A program made the position numbers and the translations under genes. This document shows positions 46,091 through 55,854 of a stretch of 64,000 nucleotides of DNA, piece after piece. The stretch lies in NCBI GenBank assembly GCA_002454195.1, contig DKIJ01000004.1:77178-141177 (forward strand), given 5' to 3'. Below the pieces are notes generated by a model that worked only from the letters and a program-made list of their open reading frames with translations, had not been told where the DNA came from and ran no database searches. This stretch comes from Flavobacterium sp. UBA6721 (GTDB lineage: Bacteria > Bacteroidota > Bacteroidia > Flavobacteriales > Flavobacteriaceae). Each line of letters opens with the position of its first letter. The first letter of the stretch is position 1.

Positions 46091-46924
46091 ATGAAACGAA
46101 TTTTATTTCCAACCGATTTTTCTGAGACTGCTACTAATGCTTTTGTACACGCTTTAGAGTTTGCTAATCGAATAGAGGGCGAATTGATTTTATTACATGC
46201 CTTTGATTTACCTGTTTTTGATAGTCAATTTTTTCCAGAAAACTACATGTTAATTTATGAATCAGTAGAATTAAGCCAGTTTGAAGTCTTTAAAGAAGAA
46301 TTACCCAAACTGCACGCCATAGCTCACGAACGCAATTTAGATCATATAAATATGTTGCATCGATTGATGGACGGTAGTTTATTGACCGCTATTGAAAAAT
46401 CAATCAAAGAAGATAACATTGATTACATTATAATGGGAACTGAAGGGGAGAAAGGTTGGACAGAATTGTTCTTAGGAACCAATACCACAGCAGTGATTTC
46501 GGATATGGATATTCCTGTTTTAAGCATTCCAGCTGTAGCTCAATATAAACCTATTAAAACAATAGGCTTTACCACACGATTTAGACCAAAAGACAAACCA
46601 GCCTTGAAAAATGTTGTTGAAATAGCTAAAAAAATGAAGGCAAAAATCAAATGTTTGTATGTTAAAACAGATGCTTCCGACGTTACAAAAGAAACGATTA
46701 AGCAATGGGAAGAAGAATTTGCTAATGATCCAGTAGAATTTTCAATCGTATTTAGTGAAGAAGTAAAGGAAAGTATTTTAGATTTTATCCTTTTTAAAGA
46801 TATCGATATTTTGACCATGTTGACCTATAAACATAATTTCTTTAAAAGTTTGTTTCATCATAGTTTAACTAAGGATTGTACCTCGCATTGGGATGTCCCT
46901 ATTTTAGTTATCCCTATTCAATGA
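46091..46924 (+). CDS. Tandem universal stress protein (UspA)
   Basis: 277 residues with two Usp domains, about 1-147 and 153-277. The first domain has a clear start (RILFPTDFSETATNAFVHALEFANR) and nucleotide-binding-type end (MGTEGEKGWTELFLGTNTTAVI). The second is more divergent (KTIGFTTRFRPKDKPAL, HHSLTKDCTSHWDVPILVI). Stress-related nucleotide-binding role. Stop codon TGA. Confidence 0.88.
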   Translation: MKRILFPTDFSETATNAFVHALEFANRIEGELILLHAFDLPVFDSQFFPENYMLIYESVELSQFEVFKEELPKLHAIAHERNLDHINMLHRLMDGSLLTAIEKSIKEDNIDYIIMGTEGEKGWTELFLGTNTTAVISDMDIPVLSIPAVAQYKPIKTIGFTTRFRPKDKPALKNVVEIAKKMKAKIKCLYVKTDASDVTKETIKQWEEEFANDPVEFSIVFSEEVKESILDFILFKDIDILTMLTYKHNFFKSLFHHSLTKDCTSHWDVPILVIPIQ

Positions 46925-46965
46925 TATTTTAAGCGAATTTCTTTCTTTTATAGTTAAGGCTCTTA

Positions 46966-46973
46966 TATATTTG
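46966..46973 (+). promoter_or_regulatory. Candidate -7 promoter element of the MutS-like gene
   Basis: TATATTTG matches TAnnTTTG, 18 bp before the ATG at 46992. No clear upstream TTTG was found. Confidence 0.35.
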
Positions 46974-46991
46974 TAATTCATTTGACTCATT

Positions 46992-48764
46992 ATGAATATA
47001 TATTCTTCTCATGTTCGTTTATTTACGGACCAATTAAATTCCATCAACAGCAAGTATAATTTTATTAGTTTGTTGCGATTGGCTATCTTATTAATCTCAT
47101 TGACTGCAATTTATTATTATTTTCAGCAATATGAAATAATTTGGTTGGGTCTGGCAGCTTTGTTTTTTGTTGGTTTCCTTTTTTTGATGCGAATACATTC
47201 TAAGCTTCAGTTTCAAAGAAAAATGAGTCAGGCGCTTTTGGATATTAATACCAATGAGATTACTTTTTTAGAAAGAAAAGGAATTCCTTTCGAAAATGGT
47301 GCTGAATTTGTTGATTTCCATCATCCGTGTGCCTATGATTTGGATGTTTTTGGGAATAATTCTTTGTTTCAATATTTGAACAGAACAGCTACATTTATTG
47401 GAAAAAAAACTTTAGCAGCTAGTTTGTTGCAAAAATCTTCTAATGAGGAAATTCAGAAAAACCAGGAAGCTATCAAGGAATTAACTCAAAGAATAACTTT
47501 TCGTCAAGATTTTTTGGCTTTAGCCAAAGTAACCGAAGATAATGAACAGAGCTATCAATCGTTATTGAGTTGGTGTAAATTTAATAGCGAGGATTTGCCA
47601 AAATGGACTGTGCTTTTCTCCTACATTAGTCCTCTGTTGTTTCTAATCACTTTTATTGCTTATTTAATCACTTCCGATTTACTTGTCCTTAAAAGTTTGA
47701 GCTATTTATTTTTGATTAATTTAATGGTTTTAGGAAAGTTCTTTAAACGAATTAAAATCGAAATTGCGAATTCGGATAATATTGATAAGATAATTGGGAA
47801 TTATGGGCTATTACTCGAAAAGATAGAAAAAGAGTCGTTTGAATCCTCTAGGTTAATGGAATTGCAAAAGCAGTTACAACAAAAATCAGCTCAATCTAGT
47901 GTGTATTTAAAGCAATTGTCTGAATTATTTTCTAGAAATGATACTGTTGCAAATCTTTTTACAGCGGTTTTGTTTAATGGAACCTTCTTGTTTAATTTTC
48001 ATGTTTTAAAAGCGCTTTTAAACTGGAAAAAAGAGCATGCGGCTGATTTAAAAGAATGGTTGGCAGTGATTGGTGAATTTGAAAAACTAAATAGCTTGGC
48101 TAACTTTTCTTATAACAATCCAGATTTTGCTTACCCAATTTTAACTAATGATTTCAAAATAAATTTTACTAATTTAAGTCATCCTTTGTTGAATCCAGTA
48201 AGTAGAGTAGGGAATGATGTCGCTTTTCATCCACAATCTTTTATGATCTTGACTGGTTCTAATATGTCGGGTAAAAGTACTTTTTTGCGAAGCTTAGGAA
48301 TTAATATGGTTTTGGCAGGAACTGGTTCGGTGGTATGTGCTACTGAAGCTCATGTTCATCCTTTGCCTGTTTTGGTTTCTATGCGACTTTCGGATTCTTT
48401 ATCCGATAGTGAATCCTATTTCTTTGCCGAAATTAAACGTTTAAAACAAATTATGGATGGTTTGACAATTGAACCTGCTTTTGTTTTATTGGACGAAATT
48501 TTGAGAGGAACAAATTCGGATGATAAACGAAACGGAACTATTGAAGTGTTAAAAAAAGTAATCTCTAAAAAAGCCATTGGTGCAATTGCCACCCATGATA
48601 TTGAAGTTTGTTTGACTACCAATGAATTTCCAAACGTATTAAGTAATAATTGTTTTGAAGTGGAAATTGTAAACGACGATTTGCATTTTGATTACAAACT
48701 TCGTAGCGGAATTTGTAAAAATAAGAGCGCTACATTCTTGATGAAAAAAATGGGGGTTATTTAA
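46992..48764 (+). CDS. Membrane-anchored MutS-family ATPase
   Basis: 590 residues. Two N-terminal membrane spans (about 26-46 and 49-69) and a second hydrophobic pair (about 207-250), then a MutS-like clamp region, then the MutS ATPase with Walker A TGSNMSGKST (421-430), FAEIKRL, and Walker B FVLLDEILRGTNSDD, ending with the His-containing IATHD. It lacks the mismatch-recognition and connector domains of true MutS, so mismatch repair is unlikely. Role unknown. Confidence 0.85.
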   Translation: MNIYSSHVRLFTDQLNSINSKYNFISLLRLAILLISLTAIYYYFQQYEIIWLGLAALFFVGFLFLMRIHSKLQFQRKMSQALLDINTNEITFLERKGIPFENGAEFVDFHHPCAYDLDVFGNNSLFQYLNRTATFIGKKTLAASLLQKSSNEEIQKNQEAIKELTQRITFRQDFLALAKVTEDNEQSYQSLLSWCKFNSEDLPKWTVLFSYISPLLFLITFIAYLITSDLLVLKSLSYLFLINLMVLGKFFKRIKIEIANSDNIDKIIGNYGLLLEKIEKESFESSRLMELQKQLQQKSAQSSVYLKQLSELFSRNDTVANLFTAVLFNGTFLFNFHVLKALLNWKKEHAADLKEWLAVIGEFEKLNSLANFSYNNPDFAYPILTNDFKINFTNLSHPLLNPVSRVGNDVAFHPQSFMILTGSNMSGKSTFLRSLGINMVLAGTGSVVCATEAHVHPLPVLVSMRLSDSLSDSESYFFAEIKRLKQIMDGLTIEPAFVLLDEILRGTNSDDKRNGTIEVLKKVISKKAIGAIATHDIEVCLTTNEFPNVLSNNCFEVEIVNDDLHFDYKLRSGICKNKSATFLMKKMGVI

Positions 48765-48788
48765 TCGTAAAGGACAAGAAGTTTTCGC

Positions 48789-48815
48789 AAACCTGTCTGC
48801 CGACAGGCAGGGTTT
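48789..48815. repeat. REP-like palindrome
   Basis: CCTGTCTGCCGACAGGCAGG (48792-48811) with AAACC/GGTTT flanks. Two alternative stems share it (CCTGTC/GACAGG and CTGCC/GGCAG). GC-rich, unlike its surroundings, and of a type seen repeatedly in Bacteroidota genomes. Confidence 0.6.
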
Positions 48816-48918
48816 ACAAAGAAAAAATTTGTGTAGATTTCTTTTTTATTTCTTCAACCTGTGTTTCTAAAAAAAACAACCAAAATTAATTCGTGAATTC
48901 GAGGTTACTAAAAAGCAA

Positions 48919-48954
48919 AAAAAACCGCTTTTCAAGGAGGAATCGCGGTTTTTT
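48919..48954. terminator. Bidirectional terminator between mutS-like gene and dnaN
   Basis: AAAAAACCGC (48919-48928) pairs with GCGGTTTTTT (48945-48954) across a 16-nt loop. Confidence 0.75.
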
Positions 48955-49072
48955 AAAATATAAAAAATGGTTGGTTAATACGTTTTTGGTGATGCAATGA
49001 TAAGTAATATATTTTAATATCAAAAATAAAATATACTAAAATTTATCAATATCATTTTTTTACTAAAATATG

Positions 49073-50191
49073 TTAGCTATTTAGCATTACAGGCATTACA
49101 AGCATCGTTACCGTTTCACCTTCTTCTAATCCATCAATAGGGGTTAGGATTCCAGCTCGGTTAGGTAAAGACATTTCTAACATTATCATGTCTGATTGTA
49201 GGTTCGTCAACATTTCTGTTAAGAAACGAGAATTGTACCCAATTTGCATATCGTCGCCTTGATAATCACAAGTCAATCTTTCTTCTGCTTTGTTAGAATA
49301 ATCAATATCTTCAGCAGAAACATTCAATTCAGCACCAGCGATTTTTAAACGGATTTGGTGCGTTGTTTTGTTAGAGAAGATAGCTACACGACGAACAGAA
49401 CTCAAAAACTGAGCACGATCAATCATTAATTTATTAGGGTTTTCTTTTGGAATTACCGCTTCGTAATTTGGATATTTTCCATCAATTAAACGACACATCA
49501 ATACGTAATTGTCAAAAGAGAAAGTAGCATTCGAATCGTTGTATTCAATTTTTACTTCTGCATCCGAAGTAGAAAGAATATTTTTTAAGATATTCAAAGG
49601 TTTCTTTGGCATAATAAAATCAGCTACGTGAGAAGCAGTAACATCAGTACGAGCATATTTTACTAATTTGTGCGCATCAGTTGCCACGAATGTCAATCCT
49701 TGTGGTGAAAACTGGAAGAATACACCTGACATTACCGGACGTAAATCGTCGTTTCCGGCAGCAAAGATTGTTTTGCTTACTGCAGTGGCTAAAACGTCAG
49801 CAGGAACTAAAGTAACCGATGGTTCGTCTAAGTTTACCGCTTTAGGGAATTCTTCACCAGGAGCATACGCTAGGGCATATTTTCCAGAATTAGAACTGAT
49901 TTCTATAGTGTTATTTTCTTCAACGGTAAAAGTAAGTGGTTGTTCTGGGAAAGTTTTTAAGATTTCCAAAAGCAATTTTGCCGGAACAGCAACACTTCCT
50001 TTACTTGTAGAATCGATAGACAAAGTGGCTGACATTGTTGTTTCTAAATCAGAAGAAGAAACTGTTAATTCATTATTGTCTAATTCAAATAAGAAGTTAT
50101 CTAAAATAGGCAAGGTATTGCTACTGTTGATAACACTTCCTAAAACTTGTAATTGTTTTAATAAGTACGAACTCGATACTATAAATTTCAT
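49073..50191 (-). CDS. dnaN: DNA polymerase III beta subunit (sliding clamp)
   Basis: 372 residues, the usual length, three similar clamp folds of about 120 residues each. Family marks include FIVSSSYLLKQLQVLG at the start, VPAKLLLEILKTFPEQPL, LTFVATDAHKLV, and the C-terminal MLVMPVML. It forms the ring that holds the polymerase on DNA. A possible TATATTTG promoter element lies on the minus strand at 50328-50335. Confidence 0.96.
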   Translation of the reverse strand: MKFIVSSSYLLKQLQVLGSVINSSNTLPILDNFLFELDNNELTVSSSDLETTMSATLSIDSTSKGSVAVPAKLLLEILKTFPEQPLTFTVEENNTIEISSNSGKYALAYAPGEEFPKAVNLDEPSVTLVPADVLATAVSKTIFAAGNDDLRPVMSGVFFQFSPQGLTFVATDAHKLVKYARTDVTASHVADFIMPKKPLNILKNILSTSDAEVKIEYNDSNATFSFDNYVLMCRLIDGKYPNYEAVIPKENPNKLMIDRAQFLSSVRRVAIFSNKTTHQIRLKIAGAELNVSAEDIDYSNKAEERLTCDYQGDDMQIGYNSRFLTEMLTNLQSDMIMLEMSLPNRAGILTPIDGLEEGETVTMLVMPVMLNS

Positions 50192-50374
50192 ATGAAGATT
50201 ATTTGTTTTTTTATTGTAATAACTTACGCCAATAGTCTGTTTTTTTCTTTCAGAAATGGAACGGTTTAATGTATTCTTTTAAAATATTGAATTTCTTTTT
50301 GCTAAAATTGTCAATCCTACATTTTTACAAATATATCGTAAACAAATCTAGTATAGAAAAATTTTTATTAACAT

Positions 50375-52060
50375 CTATCGACTGTATTTTCGTTTACGTA
50401 AGAAACTAAAAATGACTCCAAAAATCCCTAGAATTAGGATTGGAAGCCCGATAGTTATGACTTGAGTAAGGCTATAGTTTTCGCTTACTTTGTCTTTATC
50501 TAATAAAGGTAGATCTAAATCTCTGGAACGAATGTTAATAAGTCCAGTATCATCCAAAAGATAATTCACGCAATTCAGTAAAAAATCTTTGTTGTCGTAT
50601 AAATTTCCAGAACGTTGATCGAATCCTAATTCTACCGGTGCATAATTTTTATCCAATTGATTTTTGATGATATCCCCATCTGATATTACAATCATTTTGT
50701 TGTTTTTTCCAGTAGCTGTAAAATCATTTTGTTTGAATGCTAATACTCTATTTTGAAATGCCGAATTAAAATTTCCTTCTAATAAAACAGCCAAAGGTAA
50801 ATTTCCAGTATTGATATAATGATTAGGACTGGTCTCTTCCGTAACACTATTCAAATTAATTTCGGCAGGAGTTCCCACTTTTTTAGAGTATTTAGAAGAT
50901 TGTAATAAAACAGTTTTTTTTATTCCGTTTTTCAAAGTATCAATTGGATTGGCAAAGTCAAATTTGATTCCTCCTAAATTTTTCACGATTGGGTGTTTGC
51001 TTTCAGGAGTAACTAATGGCGCAAATTTCCAATTGAACGTTTGGTATTGAGTTGCACTTCCTTGTTCGCCTGAAGCTAATTTAATTGGACTTCCGTATTC
51101 ATCTTTAACGATATCTGGATTAATTCGAACGCCATATTTAAAAAACATATCGTTCAAATTTAAGTTTCTAGGAAAGGCTAATGTAGCACCTGCTTCATTG
51201 TACAGACTGTCCATTTCAACCGTAGTTTGCTCCATTAACCACATACTTTTTCCTCCGTTCATTACAAATTGGTCAAGGACTTGTTTTTCAGCATCTGTAA
51301 AAGCTTCAGTAGGTTTGGCAATTACGGCCAAATCGTATTTTTTCAATGCATCCAGAGTACCGATAGGATTTTTGGCTACCGAATCCAAAGTAAATGGACC
51401 TATGTGGTAGCTTTCTCTAATTTGCAATAAAAATTTGGCAATTCGGATATCCTCGATTTCTCCATTTCCTTTGATTACCGCTATCTTTTTTTGTTTTTCT
51501 TTGGTAATTTTATTCAATGCATCGGCAATAGAATATTCTAAATGCTGAACCGAACCAATTACTTTTTCAGTCGTAGAAGCCCCCATGATGTTTTTCAACA
51601 AAGGAATATTGACTTCTTTGTTATGATATACCGCAATAGCCCAAGGGAAAACCATTTCTTGCGATTGTTTTCCTTTGTCGTCAATAGTAATGTTTACAGG
51701 TGTTAAGCCTTTCATGTATAAGGCTTTGATATTGTTCATGCTTTCGTCCTCGTTTTCTAACGGATTGACAAATTCGAATACAATATTGGAATTATACGCC
51801 TGGAATTCTTCCAGTAATTCTTTGGTTTCTTGTTGTAATCTTCGGAATTCAGCAGGCAAATCACCTTCCATGTAAATTTTGACAGAAAGAGGTTCTTTAA
51901 TTTGTTTGATAATGTCTAAAGAAGTTTGCGAAAGCGTGTAGCGATGATCTTTTGTTAAGTCAAATCGATGAAAAAAGGAGTTACCAATGAGGTTGATGAC
52001 TAACAAAACGGCAACAATAATAAATACCGATTTTAGATTTCTTTTTTTTGCTGCTATCAT
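50375..52060 (-). CDS. gldG: Gliding motility ABC transporter auxiliary protein GldG
   Basis: 561 residues. N-terminal membrane span (about 11-29), a large periplasmic ABC-type_uncharacterised domain with YTLSQTSLDIIKQIKEPLSVKIYMEGDLP and IKGNGEIEDIRIAKF, and a C-terminal span (about 532-552). Together with GldF and the ATPase GldA it is needed for gliding in some Flavobacterium species. Start codon overlaps the gldF stop (TAATG). Confidence 0.93.
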   Translation of the reverse strand: MIAAKKRNLKSVFIIVAVLLVINLIGNSFFHRFDLTKDHRYTLSQTSLDIIKQIKEPLSVKIYMEGDLPAEFRRLQQETKELLEEFQAYNSNIVFEFVNPLENEDESMNNIKALYMKGLTPVNITIDDKGKQSQEMVFPWAIAVYHNKEVNIPLLKNIMGASTTEKVIGSVQHLEYSIADALNKITKEKQKKIAVIKGNGEIEDIRIAKFLLQIRESYHIGPFTLDSVAKNPIGTLDALKKYDLAVIAKPTEAFTDAEKQVLDQFVMNGGKSMWLMEQTTVEMDSLYNEAGATLAFPRNLNLNDMFFKYGVRINPDIVKDEYGSPIKLASGEQGSATQYQTFNWKFAPLVTPESKHPIVKNLGGIKFDFANPIDTLKNGIKKTVLLQSSKYSKKVGTPAEINLNSVTEETSPNHYINTGNLPLAVLLEGNFNSAFQNRVLAFKQNDFTATGKNNKMIVISDGDIIKNQLDKNYAPVELGFDQRSGNLYDNKDFLLNCVNYLLDDTGLINIRSRDLDLPLLDKDKVSENYSLTQVITIGLPILILGIFGVIFSFLRKRKYSR

Positions 52061-52785
52061 TACAATTTGAAAGATTTAAGTTGGTAAACAGTAAACGAAA
52101 GAAAGGCTATAGTTACACTAATGAAATAGGTCAAATCGCGTGTGTCAATTACACCACGACTCATACTTTTAAAATGATTTTGCATACCTAAAGCAGAAAT
52201 TTTGGAAGAAAGAGCAGGAACAATAGTTGCAAATCCTTCAAATCCAAAATAGAAGAAGAAGCATAAAAATACGGCTAGAATAAAAGCTACAATTTGGTTA
52301 TCGGATAGGGTAGAAGTAAAAATCCCAATTGCTGAATAAGCGGCAATTAAAAATAATAATCCAAAATAAGATCCAATGGTGCTTCCCATATCGATATTTC
52401 CTTCAGGCATTCCTAAACTAGAAATCACTACTACATAAAAATAACTTGGAATAATAGCAATGACGATTAGTAGTAAAGCACCAAAAAACTTTCCATTAAC
52501 GATTTGCCATATTGATAAAGGTTTGGTTAAGAGAAGTTCTAGTGTTCCTTGTTTTTTTTCATCCGAAAAACTACGCATAGTTACCGCAGGGATTAGGAAA
52601 ATTAAAATCCAAGGTGCTAGACTGAAAAAAGGAGTCATATCGGCAAATCCTGAATTTAGAATATTGTATTCGCCTTCAAATACCCAAAGGAACAATCCAT
52701 TGATGATAAGAAAAATAGCGATAACTAAATAGCCTATTGGCGAACCAAAAAAGGATTTAATTTCACGTAATAATATGGCTTTCAT
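52060..52785 (-). CDS. gldF: Gliding motility ABC transporter permease GldF
   Basis: 241 residues, six membrane spans, ABC-2 permease type. Starts KAILLREIKSFFGSPIGYLVIAIFL and contains FSDEKKQGTLELLLTKPLS, the typical permease coupling segment. Translationally coupled to gldG. The ATPase partner (gldA) is not in the window. Confidence 0.93.
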   Translation of the reverse strand: MKAILLREIKSFFGSPIGYLVIAIFLIINGLFLWVFEGEYNILNSGFADMTPFFSLAPWILIFLIPAVTMRSFSDEKKQGTLELLLTKPLSIWQIVNGKFFGALLLIVIAIIPSYFYVVVISSLGMPEGNIDMGSTIGSYFGLLFLIAAYSAIGIFTSTLSDNQIVAFILAVFLCFFFYFGFEGFATIVPALSSKISALGMQNHFKSMSRGVIDTRDLTYFISVTIAFLSFTVYQLKSFKL

Positions 52786-52868
52786 ATATTGAGTTATGGG
52801 TTTTGAGTTATGAGTTGTGTTTTTTTTTACTTCAAAAATCTTAAATCGTTAATCATTAATCTAAAATC

Positions 52869-53699
52869 TTAATTCTTAAATTCTATCGAAACTACATCAC
52901 GGTAATTGAGTCCTAACAAACTACTTGCGGAACCAATTTTAGAAGGATTACTTCTGAAAATGGCAATTTCGAGATAGCCTGCTTCGTTAAAAATGGCTAA
53001 TTTCTCTCCTTCGTAATTCTTAATCGGGTATTTATCCGAAATTGCAATTGCTGAATAATTCGGTAATATAGTTTTGATGTTTTTGGTCTTCATTTGGATT
53101 TCATAAGGACGTCCTTTAGCAACTTCCAGAAATTGTTTTTTTGTGATGTTTGTCACCACATTTCCAAAATGATCAATATATATTACATGACCTTTAAGAC
53201 TGTTGTTATCATTAGCAACAACGGCTTTTAGTTCGGTCACTTCTTTTACAGTGTTAATCTCTCTTCCAATAACATTTAGTAAGCCGCCTCTGGCAATATG
53301 GCAAGCCACAGTTACAAAAACATCTAATCCAGATGCATCACTTGGTAAACGGTCATGGATATTGATGGCTACAATTTTTTGTGGAACAATTTTTTGCGAA
53401 AGCATGCTTAAAATTCCGTTATCGGCAGCAATAAAATAAGAATCGTTCCATTGCATCACAATATGAAGATTCTCCTTGTTTAATTCCATATCGACCCCAA
53501 TAAGATGAACTGTTCCTTTGGGAAAACTGGAATAAGAAGCACCGATTATGTAGCTGGCTTCTACAATGTTAAAGGGATCTATATCGTGCGAAATATCAAT
53601 AATTTGGGCTTCTGGATACTCAGATAAAATTTTCCCTTTTAGCGAACCAACAAAGTGGTCTTTCAAGCCATAATCGGTAGTAAGGGTAATTATTGACAT
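52869..53699 (-). CDS. SAM hydroxide adenosyltransferase family protein
   Basis: 276 residues. Family marks: TLTTDYGLKDHFVGSLKGKI at the N-terminus with Asp for SAM binding, and IDISHDIDPFNI. Relatives hydrolyse S-adenosylmethionine to adenosine and methionine, or halogenate it. No chlorinase or fluorinase role is implied. Transcribed divergently from phoH and upstream of gldF. Confidence 0.9.
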   Translation of the reverse strand: MSIITLTTDYGLKDHFVGSLKGKILSEYPEAQIIDISHDIDPFNIVEASYIIGASYSSFPKGTVHLIGVDMELNKENLHIVMQWNDSYFIAADNGILSMLSQKIVPQKIVAINIHDRLPSDASGLDVFVTVACHIARGGLLNVIGREINTVKEVTELKAVVANDNNSLKGHVIYIDHFGNVVTNITKKQFLEVAKGRPYEIQMKTKNIKTILPNYSAIAISDKYPIKNYEGEKLAIFNEAGYLEIAIFRSNPSKIGSASSLLGLNYRDVVSIEFKN

Positions 53700-53893
53700 A
53701 TTTTTGTTTATAACTAATGGTGAATTCTAAAATTAATTTTCATTAAATTTGAGATATGCAAAGCTAATAATAGTAATTTCAAAATTGCAAAAAAGCCAAA
53801 ATAAATTCTAATTAGTAACCAAATAAAACCAAGATGAAAAGCATTTTGGAGGAGTTTTAAAATTGATTAAGTAAAACTGTAAAATTAGACCCT

Positions 53894-54844
53894 TTGAACG
53901 AAAGAATTATCGAGCTCATAGACATCGCTCCAAAAGAGTTTTGGGGTGCTCAAGACACTCATCTTGAAACCATTAAAAAATATTATCCAAAATTAAAAAT
54001 AGTTGCCAGAGGAACAACTATCAAAGCATTTGGAGAAAAAGACATATTGGATGAGTTCGAAAGGCGTTTTCAAAGATTGATGCTTCATTTTACCCGTTAC
54101 AACAATATTGATGATAATGTTATTGAACGTGTTATTTTAGGAGACCCTCAGGACGACAAAAAAATGAGTCCAAATGACAAAATTTTAGTACACGGAGTAG
54201 GTGGTAAAATTGTGAAAGCAATGACGCCTAACCAACAATTATTAGTCGATACTATTAACAAAAATGACATGGTTTTTGCAGTAGGGCCAGCAGGAACAGG
54301 TAAAACGTATACTGGTGTTGCCATGGCTGTAAAAGCTTTAAAAGAGAAACAAGTAAAACGAATCATTTTAACAAGACCTGCCGTAGAAGCAGGAGAGAAT
54401 CTGGGTTTTCTTCCTGGCGATATGAAAGAAAAACTAGACCCGTACATGCAACCTTTGTATGATGCTTTGCGCGATATGATTCCGAATGAAAAATTAGAAG
54501 ATTATATTGCCAAAGGAATTATTCAAATTGCGCCATTAGCTTTCATGCGTGGACGAACTTTAGATAATGCTTTTGTAATTCTGGATGAAGCTCAAAACAC
54601 TACGCATTCGCAAATGAAAATGTTTTTGACTCGTATGGGTAAAAACGCTAAATTTATGGTTACTGGTGACCCTGGACAGGTAGATTTACCACGTAGAACA
54701 ATATCTGGTCTTAAAGAAGCGTTATTAGTTTTAAAGGATATTGACGGGATTGGAATTATTTATCTAGATGATAAAGATATTGTAAGACATCGATTAGTTA
54801 AAAAGATTATTGACGCTTATAAATATACCGAAAACGTTGATTAA
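53894..54844 (+). CDS. PhoH-family ATPase
   Basis: 316 residues from a TTG start at 53894; the family's N-terminus (NERIIELIDIAPKEFWGAQD) follows directly, so this start is preferred over later ATGs. KH-like N-terminal part (about 15-90), then the P-loop GPAGTGKT (about 138-145), Walker B FVILDEAQNTT and the TGDPGQVDLP segment. Probably RNA-related ATPase/helicase activity. Confidence 0.93.
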   Translation: MNERIIELIDIAPKEFWGAQDTHLETIKKYYPKLKIVARGTTIKAFGEKDILDEFERRFQRLMLHFTRYNNIDDNVIERVILGDPQDDKKMSPNDKILVHGVGGKIVKAMTPNQQLLVDTINKNDMVFAVGPAGTGKTYTGVAMAVKALKEKQVKRIILTRPAVEAGENLGFLPGDMKEKLDPYMQPLYDALRDMIPNEKLEDYIAKGIIQIAPLAFMRGRTLDNAFVILDEAQNTTHSQMKMFLTRMGKNAKFMVTGDPGQVDLPRRTISGLKEALLVLKDIDGIGIIYLDDKDIVRHRLVKKIIDAYKYTENVD

Positions 54845-54874
54845 AGAATTATAATAACTTAAAATATCATGTAG

Positions 54875-54906
54875 CTACGACCCTAATCAGGGTCGTAGTT
54901 TTTTAA
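54875..54906 (+). terminator. Terminator after phoH
   Basis: CTACGACCCT-AATC-AGGGTCGTAG (54875-54898), a perfect 10-bp stem, followed by a T-run. Confidence 0.9.
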
Positions 54907-54922
54907 TAAAAACAGTAAACTA

Positions 54923-55750
54923 TTGAAGAACGTAATTATAACAGGAGCAGCAACAGGAATAGGAAAGGAATTAGCTTTGCATTTTGCAAAAAATAATTGG
55001 AATGTTATCGCTACAATGCTCTGTTTAGAAGAGGGAAATGAACTCAAGAATAAGACTAATATTCATTGTTATATTCTAGATGTTACTTCAACAATTAGTA
55101 TCGAAAATGCCAAAGAGCAAATTCTTGCTGATTTCGAAAGAATAGATGTTGTAATAAATAATGCAGGAATAGGCTATAGAAGTTTTGTGGAATTTTCTGA
55201 GGATGAGTAAATTAAACATATTGTCGATGTCAATTGGTTAGGAGTAGTTAAAGTTTGCCGAGCATTTACTCCGGTTTTTAGAAAACAAGAAAAAGGACAT
55301 TTTATCAATATTTCGTCAATTGCTGGTCTGGTCAATTTGCCATTGGGTAGTTTTTATCATTCTACCAAGCATGCTGTGGAGAGTTTTTCAGAATGTATGG
55401 CTTATGAACTCATGAATTTTAATATTAGTGTTTCTACGGTTCAATTTGGAAATACACCTTCTAATTTTCAAAAAAATGTATCCAAATGTAAAACCACTCC
55501 TTTAAAATGTTATAACGAATTAATGCTTAAAATTAGTCATATTGTTGAAGGTAAAACCAAAAAGAATACCGATTTGAAACAATCAATTATTGAAAAAGTA
55601 TTAAAAATTGCCGAAAATCCACCCAAGAAGTTTAAACGCAACACTATTGGTTTTGATGCTAATGCGCTCAATATCCTTCGCAATTTTTTAGGGTATCAAT
55701 TGTTTGGGAGAATAATTAGGTATCGAGTTTTTGGGCTTCGTTTTAAGTAA
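54923..55750 (+). pseudogene. Short-chain dehydrogenase/reductase with in-frame TAA
   Basis: 275 codons. NAD(P)-binding TGAATGIGKELA near the start, NNAG, Ser of ISSIAG and the catalytic YHSTK (about 142-146), then the usual C-terminal end. TAA at 55208-55210 interrupts the frame after FSEDE, while the same frame continues with DVNWLGVVKVCRAF. One base change (for example from AAA, CAA or GAA) explains it. It starts with TTG. The stop comes before the active site, so no working enzyme is expected. Confidence 0.8.
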
Positions 55751-55854
55751 AAAATAAGGTAAGCATACGTTAATTTGCTGTTATTTCAAGAGTGTTAGAC
55801 GTCGACTTCAAAGCATTTTAGGTATTTTTGCTAAGAATAAGAGTAAATGAATTT

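Larger units (their letters stand above)
48765..49072. other. Intergenic region with palindrome and terminator
   Basis: 308 bp. Contains the palindromic repeat at 48789-48815 and the terminator at 48919-48954. The rest is AT-rich and shows no gene. Confidence 0.6.
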
